Shown here one piece after another: positions 57,612 through 64,000 of a stretch of DNA of 64,000 nt. The notes under the pieces were generated by a model that was given only the letters and a program-made list of their open reading frames with translations, made no database searches and was not told the DNA's origin. The DNA is from Cryphonectria parasitica EP155 (lineage: Eukaryota > Ascomycota > Sordariomycetes > Diaporthales > Cryphonectriaceae): NCBI RefSeq assembly GCF_011745365.1, contig NW_024468910.1, positions 2,384,068 through 2,448,067 of the forward strand, written 5' to 3'. The position numbers and the translations under genes are program-made. Every line of letters starts with the position of its first letter. The first letter of the stretch is position 1.

Positions 57612-58587
57612 ACGGTCAGAATCCGTTGCGGTTACGTATGCGGCCGAACTTGTTGGCCATACAGACTTGGCGGGCCGGCCCATGCTAAGTGTCAGCCGCC
57701 TACATATGCAGAACCGATACCGCCTCCCAATCATATTTTGGAGCATGCCTCAAACTACATCATCAATAAATCAAGCCGGGCCTTGCGGGCACAGGAATCC
57801 TTCCGCATCTACGCCAACGAATCTATTGACGATTTTGACAAGAGGTACTGTCGCACCGAGGATATGTCGATGGTAAACGCGTGGGACGCGTGGGAGCAGT
57901 ATGTCTACCTATCTACCACGGGTATAGAGCATGTTCCAAATACTGATGGGGCAGCTTTGCGTGACTAGCTTTTTTTTTTTATCAACGTGCTGCCTATAGC
58001 CGATCCGGCTGGTATCTGGTATGGCATGTGTCACAGTGACGCCAATGCGAAACGGCTGTGCCAGACGTTCCTTCGGGATTTTGTCGAAAGCTCTGTCACA
58101 TACCGGCCGACACTTACATCGGAGTGTTGGGAGCCGGTCCGGACGCTCACGACAGCTAAGACTGTGCAGGGTACAGCGGGGACGAGAGTATTTGACCTTG
58201 GCAGCGTGAATCCAGAGAACACGGTACAGTTCCTCGCAAACCTGCAGCGCAAGGCGGGTCTGATTACCATGCCGCTGCATGAGCAGTTTGACTTGATCAT
58301 CGCCTCCGATGTTGGTACGCGCCAAACCTCTTACTCGGGGCCAGTCCTTCGAGCTGACAGCAGCAAGCATCTTTTTTGTAATCGCAATATTCCTAGAGGG
58401 ATGGCCCCACGAGGACTGGCCGGTACCATGCTCAACGATTGAAGGGCCCGAAATTCGGGAGGAAAGGAAATATCAGCTTCGGCAACAGATTAACGTGGAA
58501 CTTGAACGACGTCAAGTACATGAACGGAGTGCCAGCTGTCATTCGTGCTGGCCATCGACTATACTCCAACTTTCTCGCAAAAGCTGA
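57612..58587 (+). CDS. Unrecognised element-borne gene, start unresolved
   Basis: Three exons join in phase: 57612-57960, 58000-58314 and 58397-58587, giving 284 open codons and a stop. The first intron would be only 39 nt (GTGACT...CTATAG, with ATCAAC as a branch candidate); the second (82 nt) starts GTACGC and ends CCTAG. The joined text includes RALRAQESFRIYANESIDDFDKRY, AWDAWEQYVYLSTTGIEH, then PDPAGIWYGMCHSDANAKRLCQTFLRDF and GWPHEDWPVPC...IREERKYQLRQQINVELERRQ (a likely helix). I recognise no domain. There is no ATG near the start of the open frame; the first in-frame ATG is at 57864 (200 aa). Either the gene is 5'-truncated, its first exon is missed, or it starts at 57864. Confidence 0.4.
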
Positions 58588-58887
58588 TAGGGATCAAGCA
58601 TAAATCCTGCACCTGCAGACGACCAGGAGGCCTTGCTAATGTGCCATGCAGCCGCCAGCAGAAGTAGCGTGATTTCAGAGCCCGTAATTGAATACTGAAC
58701 ACTAGCCTCCCGAAGTCGGCGCTTAAAAGTAGCCGCTGCTAGTGTGCTTGGCACACGTTGCCCTGATGCGATGCCGCACTCCACCATCAGCGATGACCAA
58801 CGTTTGAACTCCGCTTTGCTTTCCAAGGTCGAAGTTGTATACATACCCACGCGTATCGCCTCGACCACAGCTACATTGAAGCCCACC

Positions 58888-60367
58888 ATGGCTAAGAGAC
58901 CACGCGTGAGCCAAACGCAGGACAGCCCGCCCACGAAGAAGGCCCGGACTTCCTGCAATTCCTCCTTGACGCGTCGCGCTCTTCGAAAGCTTCAACGACC
59001 GAACGTACGGCAGCCCGTATGCCAAGCACCTCAGCAGACCCGTGGATTTGAGGTATCGGACCTGCGTCGCTACGCAAGGAACGGAGGGCCAGATCTAACA
59101 TCTCTTCGAGGAGTACGGATCCTACAGCCCTGCATGTGGAATGTCACCATCTAACGCGAAAGCATAGTTTCCCCCACCGAACACTCGCAAGATGGCAGCC
59201 TCGGGCTCGTCATTCTCGAAGCAGCAGTCCAAGCGCACGTTGACCGATGACACGAGCGTATATAGCAAGAGGTTCTCTGCTACTGATTCCACATTCGAGC
59301 GAATACTGGTGAGACACAATATCTTCTCCGACGGTCATGGCTATCATGAGCATGTTCCCATCGTACAGCATGCCAACTCAGCCGAAATCCGGCAAAGACT
59401 ATTAGCATCCAGAGCAAGTCTTTCGCCGTCCCGGCGCGATGAGTCTGAGTACAAACGCTTCAAAGAAGCCAATACAATTGCGCTGTCGGAGTCCAAGGTG
59501 ATGAGCTGCGTCGTGCCTTTTTTTACTGGCCAAGGTTCTGGAACTCCAATCGCAAGCCAGGAGAATCTTGTCTTCAACAACCTTACTTCCCTTACCAACA
59601 GGGCTACTGTCGATCCAAAACCTGATATGTACGATGGGGCTACCTTCACACAAGTCCACGCCCAAGTACAAGATGATCTTGATTCGTTGATCGTTCCAAC
59701 CAAGCATGTATACGCACCTATTGCCCCAAACTATTTCTTTGAAGCCAAATCATCACTTGGGCTACCGCACGAAGGCAAGCAGCAAATCACATACGATATA
59801 GCGGCAGGGACCCGGGCAATGAATGCGCTCCAGAACTACAGAGAGGTATCAACAGCACCGTATGATGGAAATGCTTATACTCTTGGAGCAACTTACCATG
59901 GGTCGGGGATGCTCAAAATCTATGCAGGACATATGCACCCTGGGCAAATGGGACCAGAGACACACGTCACCCAGGTCAAAGGATTCGACATAACCGATGA
60001 TGCTGACGCCTATTTCAAAGGTGTGGCAGCTTTCCGAAATGCGCGCGAACTTGCACACGAGTTTCGCAACGATTTGGTCGAGTCTGCAAATTCGAGGGCG
60101 CAAGCTGCGGAATACCAACCGCAAGTTTTGCAAGATGTGGTGGAGGGCGAAGACGAGGACGAGGACGAGGATGTAAATGGTGATGGAGATGAACCCACTA
60201 CAATGACATGGCCGTCGGTAGTCTCGAGCCCAGCAGCGAGAGCTCCGTCTTCGAGGACGCGGACGAGCACGATCCGATCAACAAAACCTAACACCCGTTC
60301 TAAGCGTGGACGTTCATCATCACCCCCAAAGCGGAGGACAAGGTCGCATGCAGGGAAACGACCATAA
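58888..60367 (+). CDS. PD-(D/E)XK nuclease-like protein of the 5S-inserted element
   Basis: Exons 58888-59112 and 59168-60367 give 474 aa. The ATG at 58888 has an excellent context (CCACCATGG). The 55-bp intron has GTACGG, CTAAC and TAG and joins PDLTSLRG to FPPPNTRK. After a basic N-terminus (MAKRPRV, PPTKKAR) come RASLSPSRRDESEYKRFKEAN, DMYDGATFTQVHAQVQDDL, then the core IAPNYFFEAKSS (E-x-K at about residues 265-267), KQQITYDIAAGTRAMNALQNY and YDGNAYTLGATYHGSGMLKIY, which I recognise from a large fungal-specific PD-(D/E)XK-like family. The tail is acidic then strongly basic (RSKRGRSSSPPKRRTRSH). Family members are often in repeats or accessory regions; their role is unknown. The reading frame is intact. 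Confidence 0.8.
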
Positions 60368-61122
60368 GTGCTTTGTACTCGGTCTGTGAGCTTGTCTGTG
60401 AAGTAACGAGTGACTGTTCCTGTGCATGACACGAGAATTGGGTTCCATTGCCGATATCGCTTTAAGGCGAATGGATTCGGTAGTAGCAAATGTAGCACTA
60501 GATAAGAATTACTTTACCATGCCCAAAGATGTCGGCCAGGGCCAGGCATATAACAGTACGGCGAGCTGACGTGCCGGATGTGGGCTGGCCTGGAAGCAGA
60601 AGCTTCACAGCAGGGTTACCGGCAACCAGTGCCGTCAAATGTTCTCACTTGACAGTAAGACTTTCTAGTGTTCAACTTACTTGACAGTAATACTTTGATC
60701 CACAGCACAACTTACTGGACACAAATACAATTATCATGCTAGTAAGCATAAAGCTGTATCAAAGAGTGACCAGTTACAGATTTTGTAATGCTATTATATT
60801 GATAGTAAGTTGGGCGAGGCTTACGGCAGGCTGTTAGCAACACCGTAAATCACCAGGCAGTTTAGTTATTCTTGCTCAATAATAAGTATTAACAGGTTCA
60901 AAATAACATAGCAGTCACCGAAATTTGGGAGAGGGGGGGGGGGGTATCTCTAGTAGGGTGATTGAAGGTAACGGGGGCTAGAGGCGGACGGTGGGCGGAC
61001 GGTGTTCGGCTGTCAGACCGTTCCGTAGGCCGGGGCGTCAGTATCTAGGTTCCTCAACACCACGCCGCAGGGCTCCAAGATCGTCAGAAAACCAGGGCAA
61101 GAAATCAAAAGCGAAAACGCCA
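60368..61122. other. Non-coding 3' tail of the insertion
   Basis: AT-rich at 60640-60930. An 18-bp direct repeat with one mismatch lies at 60647-60664 (ACTTGACAGTAAGACTTT) and 60679-60696. There is a G12 run at 60933-60944, then a GGCGGACGGT-type doublet near 60982-61002. No gene. Confidence 0.6.
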
Positions 61123-61129
61123 TAACCGC
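61123..61129. repeat. Right copy of 7-bp target-site duplication TAACCGC
   Basis: Identical to 57536-57542 and immediately followed by the rest of the 5S gene. Confidence 0.8.
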
Positions 61130-61178
61130 CGGATTAGTAGTTAAGTGATGACCATTAGCGAATACCCGGTGTTATATG
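61130..61178 (+). pseudogene. 5S rRNA, 3' part (position 69 to end)
   Basis: CGGATTAGTAGTTAAGTG, then GACCATTAGCGAAT and CCCGGTGTTATATG, align with 5S positions 69 to ~118. Against the recalled Neurospora-type sequence most differences are GG to AA, CC to TT or G to A transitions, with one base missing; TTATATG in place of TTGTATG breaks a pair of the terminal helix. Together with 57475-57542 it would make 117 bases, normal 5S length. The transitions look like repeat-induced point mutation or plain decay. Confidence 0.85.
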
Positions 61179-61189
61179 TTTTTGTTTTT
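61179..61189 (+). terminator. 5S Pol III terminator
   Basis: TTTTTGTTTTT directly after the 5S 3' end, as expected for an RNA polymerase III terminator. Confidence 0.75.
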
Positions 61190-62077
61190 GCTTTTGGTTC
61201 TTTTGTTCTCTGTGAGTCTGTCTACCTCACTCTCCCCTGTAATAGAAACAATTATTCCGTTTACTTTTTCTGAAGGCAGTGATTCTTCCTGCAAAGTGTC
61301 AACAATACGCCGTCAAGCATCAACAACGCTGGGTTTCTCCAAACCTGGTGCAACATTACGCCAAGAAAGTAACCGCTGCTGTCTTTGATTTTCTTATTTA
61401 TCTTTTGTCCAAGTTCTAGACCTGGGTCATCCTCTTTTTTCTTTCTTTTTTTCTTTTCACACTCTTTCCGCCAGCATACGATTCCTGACAGAGATCTACG
61501 TTCCCCCATCGCCCTCCGACTTTCGCAGGGCCCAGCTACTAATCTAGACGACAATTCCTGACTAAAGGCCGTCTGCCATTCGCCGGCTAAGCCTGAAGTG
61601 ACCGGGCCGCACGCGGCTGTCGGGATGGCGTCAGCGGCCTAAGGAAAACTCTATGGAGGACTGCCTGACTGACTAATAACAACCAATGCATTCACAGGGT
61701 GCATCTCTCTGCCTCCCTCCCTCTACAGCATATGGTCATACTGGGTGAGAAAAAAGGACAAGAAGGCATTCATTTTATACGGGGGTGCTGGTGGGAATGT
61801 CATTTTCATTCTTAATTTTTTTTCCCCCCCCTCTCTCTCTCCCTTGTCTTGTTCATGAACTTTTGCCTGCCCTCTATTTATTTTCTCGTGATACCCTCAC
61901 TTTCTCTCCGTTGTTCGTCCCCAAAGCTGGACGTCTACGATGCCAGTGGCGTCGTGTACTACTATCTCTTTTACTACTACGACAACTACATCTTCCTGAA
62001 TTATACCCCATATATAGAAGCAGTAGGAAGGAAGGAGGGCAGTCTCCTCCTCCTCCATCTCATCTCGTTCCCAGCAC
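61190..62077. other. MET1 upstream region
   Basis: T-rich, with pyrimidine tracts at 61400-61460 and 61800-61850. Small frames only. Probably promoter and leader of MET1. Confidence 0.5.
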
Positions 62078-64000
62078 ATGATGGCCACACCTTCATATCA
62101 TACTTCCCTCCTTACAGCGACAGACTGCCGCTCCCATGTGCACCTCATCATCGGCAGCAACTCTTTAGCCGGCAAACGTTGCGAGCAGTCTCTCGCCACA
62201 GGTGCGAGGCCTATCCTCGTTGCCCCTGATCCCGAGTCCTCCTCAGCGCAGCCCATTCACTATGGCCTCACCAAGGCCATCGAGTCGTCTCAGGTGACCT
62301 GGCTCCGCCAGCCCTTCACGCCTGAGTTGCTCTTCTCCCTCGGCCGCGAGGAGGTCGGTCGTGTGGTCGACGCCGTGTTCATCACGTCCACCAACACCAC
62401 CACCAGTAATGCCGGCGTGCCCAGCAGCGACTCAACAGGTGGACACGAGAAAGAGGCAGCAGGTTTATCTGCACAAGAGATTTCGACCCTCTGCAGGCGC
62501 AATCGCATCCCCGTCAATGTTGTTGATTCCTCCCGGCTGAGCAGCTTCTCCATCCTTTCCACCCACACCGACGGCCCGCTGCAGATCGGCATCACGACCA
62601 ACGGACGGGGCTGTCACCTCGCCAGCAGGATCCGGCGTGAGGTTGCCGCCTCTCTCCCGGCTGGCCTGGGTGCGGGCTGCGCCAGGCTGGGCGAGGTGAG
62701 GCGGCGGGTGCAGGAGGAGGACCATCTCCTCCACGAGGCCCTGGCGAACGGCGGGGGTGTTGGCGGCCTCGGCGCAGGGGACGAGGAGGAAGGGCTGGAC
62801 CAGTCTGCGAGCTTCAACCACCTCATCACCGAGGAGGACCTCGACGCCGCCAAGGGCAGGCGCATGAGGTGGCTGGCCCAGGTGTGCGAGTATTGGCCGC
62901 TGCGGAGGCTCGCGTCCATCAGCGACGAGGACGTCGACGTGGTATTGCAGTCGTACCCGGGCACCGCGGGCTCATCTGCCATCGCGAGCATTGGCCGTGG
63001 TGACGAACAATATGGCGGTGGCGCAGGGCGAAGTAGCCATAGGGGCGGCAGGATTATCCTCGCCGGCTCGGGACCTGGGCATCCTGACCTACTCACCCGT
63101 GCGACGCACAAGGCGATCCAGTCGGCGGATCTGATCCTCGCCGACAAGCTGGTCCCCGCCGGCGTGCTGGATCTGATCCCTCGGCGAACACCTGTGTCTA
63201 TCGCGAGAAAGTTCCCTGGCAACGCGGACCAGGCGCAGGAGGAGCTCCTCGAGCAGGCATTGGCTGGTCTCAAGGCGGGCAAGACAGTCCTACGGCTCAA
63301 GCAGGGTGATCCTTTTATTTATGGCCGTGGCGGTGAAGAGGTCGATTACTTCAGACGAAAAGGGTGGGGGGACAAGGTCATCGTGTTGCCGGGGATCACG
63401 AGCGCACTGAGTGCACCGCTGTTCGCTGCCGTCCCGCCGACGCAGAGGGACGTCGCAGACCAGGTACTCATCTGCACCGGCACTGGCAAGAAGGGAAAGC
63501 CGCCCGCTCCGCCCGAGTACGTGTCGAGTCGTACGTGTGTGTTTTTGATGGCGCTGCACCGCATCACGGGCCTTGTGGCAGAGCTGACGACACACTTGCC
63601 CACGGAGCTTGGCCAGGAGCGCACCAGCAGCGGCAGAGACGCATCATCATCGTCAGAAGGAGCAGAACAGCCAGGGGCACCGCCCCCGCCAGAGCAGGCT
63701 GAGGCAGACACGCAGTCCAGAACAGCAAATCGCACCCTCTGGCCCCTCGACACCCCCTGTGCCGTCATCGAGCGCGCCTCGTGCCCAGACCAGCGCGTCA
63801 TTCGTACAACGCTGCAGTTCGTCGCCGAGGCGATCGAGCAGGAAGGGAGCAGGCCGCCAGGCTTGTTGGTCGTTGGCAGGGCGTGCGAGGTGCTGTACAC
63901 GCCTGAGAAGGGGCGGGCCTGGACCGTCGAGGAAGGGTTTGGGGGGCTGGAGGTCGAGGACGGGGGGGCTGTGAGCGCTGCCCTGGGCAGCCTGGCAGCT
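62078..64000 (+). CDS. met1: Uroporphyrinogen-III C-methyltransferase (MET1), 3' end cut by window
   Basis: Open from the ATG at 62078 (a second ATG follows at once) through the right edge, 641 codons without a stop, so the C-terminus is missing. The N-terminal part (HLIIGSNSLAGKRCEQSLATGARPILVAPD; RIPVNVVD; GITTNGRGCHLASRIRREV) resembles the precorrin-2 dehydrogenase/ferrochelatase fold of CysG and Met8. The SUMT domain starts at about residue 328 with IILAGSGPGHPDLLT, then SADLILADKLV, VLRLKQGDPFIYGRGGEE (about 408) and VLPGITSALSAP (about 436). Ser/Pro-rich insertions near residue 520-550 are not in bacterial enzymes. It makes precorrin-2 from uroporphyrinogen III for siroheme, the cofactor of sulfite and nitrite reductases. 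No intron seen. Confidence 0.93.
   Translation, partial: MMATPSYHTSLLTATDCRSHVHLIIGSNSLAGKRCEQSLATGARPILVAPDPESSSAQPIHYGLTKAIESSQVTWLRQPFTPELLFSLGREEVGRVVDAVFITSTNTTTSNAGVPSSDSTGGHEKEAAGLSAQEISTLCRRNRIPVNVVDSSRLSSFSILSTHTDGPLQIGITTNGRGCHLASRIRREVAASLPAGLGAGCARLGEVRRRVQEEDHLLHEALANGGGVGGLGAGDEEEGLDQSASFNHLITEEDLDAAKGRRMRWLAQVCEYWPLRRLASISDEDVDVVLQSYPGTAGSSAIASIGRGDEQYGGGAGRSSHRGGRIILAGSGPGHPDLLTRATHKAIQSADLILADKLVPAGVLDLIPRRTPVSIARKFPGNADQAQEELLEQALAGLKAGKTVLRLKQGDPFIYGRGGEEVDYFRRKGWGDKVIVLPGITSALSAPLFAAVPPTQRDVADQVLICTGTGKKGKPPAPPEYVSSRTCVFLMALHRITGLVAELTTHLPTELGQERTSSGRDASSSSEGAEQPGAPPPPEQAEADTQSRTANRTLWPLDTPCAVIERASCPDQRVIRTTLQFVAEAIEQEGSRPPGLLVVGRACEVLYTPEKGRAWTVEEGFGGLEVEDGGAVSAALGSLAA

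Larger units (their letters stand above)
57543..61122. mobile_element. 3,580-bp insertion inside a 5S rRNA gene
   Basis: The segment between the two TAACCGC copies. It starts TCTCTTAGATCTCGTC and ends AAAAGCGAAAACGCCA; I see no terminal inverted repeats, LTRs or poly-A tail. It contains an unrecognised three-exon reading frame (57612-58587), a PD-(D/E)XK-like gene (58888-60367) and an AT-rich, partly repetitive 3' tail with a G12 run. No transposase, reverse transcriptase, Rep/helicase or DUF3435 recombinase is visible, so it is either non-autonomous, a deletion derivative, or uses an unrecognised mechanism. Some Starship transposons are reported to target 5S genes; this is an analogy only. 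Confidence 0.7.

Noticed and set aside
57543..61122. Starship captain, Crypton, Helitron or LINE enzyme in the 5S insertion
   Set aside because: Searched by eye for a DUF3435 or other tyrosine recombinase, HUH Rep, reverse transcriptase and DDE transposase signatures in all frames; none found.
1..64000. CRISPR array, prokaryotic operons or phage genes
   Set aside because: No regularly spaced identical repeats; genes are intron-containing and eukaryotic throughout.

Overview
The window is nuclear DNA of a filamentous ascomycete, most likely a Sordariomycete. The grounds are many short introns (about 40-215 bp) with GTRNGT donors and CTRAC-like branch points, genes spread on both strands with no operons, a hacA/HAC1 gene with a 20-nt Ire1 intron, an AA9 copper oxygenase gene, and a dispersed 5S rRNA gene of the Neurospora type. 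All functional calls come from reading translations and motifs; no database search was run.

Layout. 1-16 kb: a cAMP-receptor-like GPCR (+), an NmrA-like NAD(P)-binding protein (-), a complex I subunit of the 20.9 kDa/NUXM type (-), the replication-fork protein Csm3/Swi3 (+), the exosome helicase Ski2 (+), an ESCRT-III subunit (-) and a small DUF427 protein (+). 17.4-22.6 kb: a PD-(D/E)XK-nuclease-like accessory gene (-), then about 4 kb with no convincing gene but a decayed ~20-bp minisatellite. 22.6-31.7 kb: hacA (+), PEX16 (-), an acidic disordered protein (-) and a single-pass membrane protein (-). 31.7-38.2 kb: gene-poor and AT-rich in its first half, with one orphan ORF. 38.2-51.9 kb: a Rax1/RgsC-like RGS membrane protein, zuotin, pyruvate dehydrogenase E1 beta, sterol C-24 methyltransferase (ERG6), the splicing factor SLT11/RBM22, MZM1 and an AA9 oxygenase. 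51.9-55.6 kb: gene-free, with TAC-rich inverted repeats. 55.6-64 kb: the GTPase RHO3, a 5S rRNA gene split in two by a 3,580-bp insertion, and the start of the siroheme gene MET1, which runs off the right edge.

The most unusual object is the split 5S gene. Bases 57475-57542 match 5S positions 1-68 and bases 61130-61178 match positions 69 to the end. They are in the same orientation, and the element between them is flanked by a perfect 7-bp direct repeat, TAACCGC. The element carries two apparent genes: one unrecognised three-exon reading frame, and an intact 474-codon gene of a fungal PD-(D/E)XK-like family. No transposase, reverse transcriptase or tyrosine recombinase is visible in it.

Housekeeping themes are RNA quality control and splicing (SKI2, SLT11), mitochondrial function (complex I subunit, PDB1, MZM1), membrane and organelle biogenesis (ESCRT-III, PEX16, ERG6), stress and signalling (GPCR, RGS protein, RHO3, HacA) and co-translational folding (zuotin). 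They are independent genes, not a cluster with one pathway.
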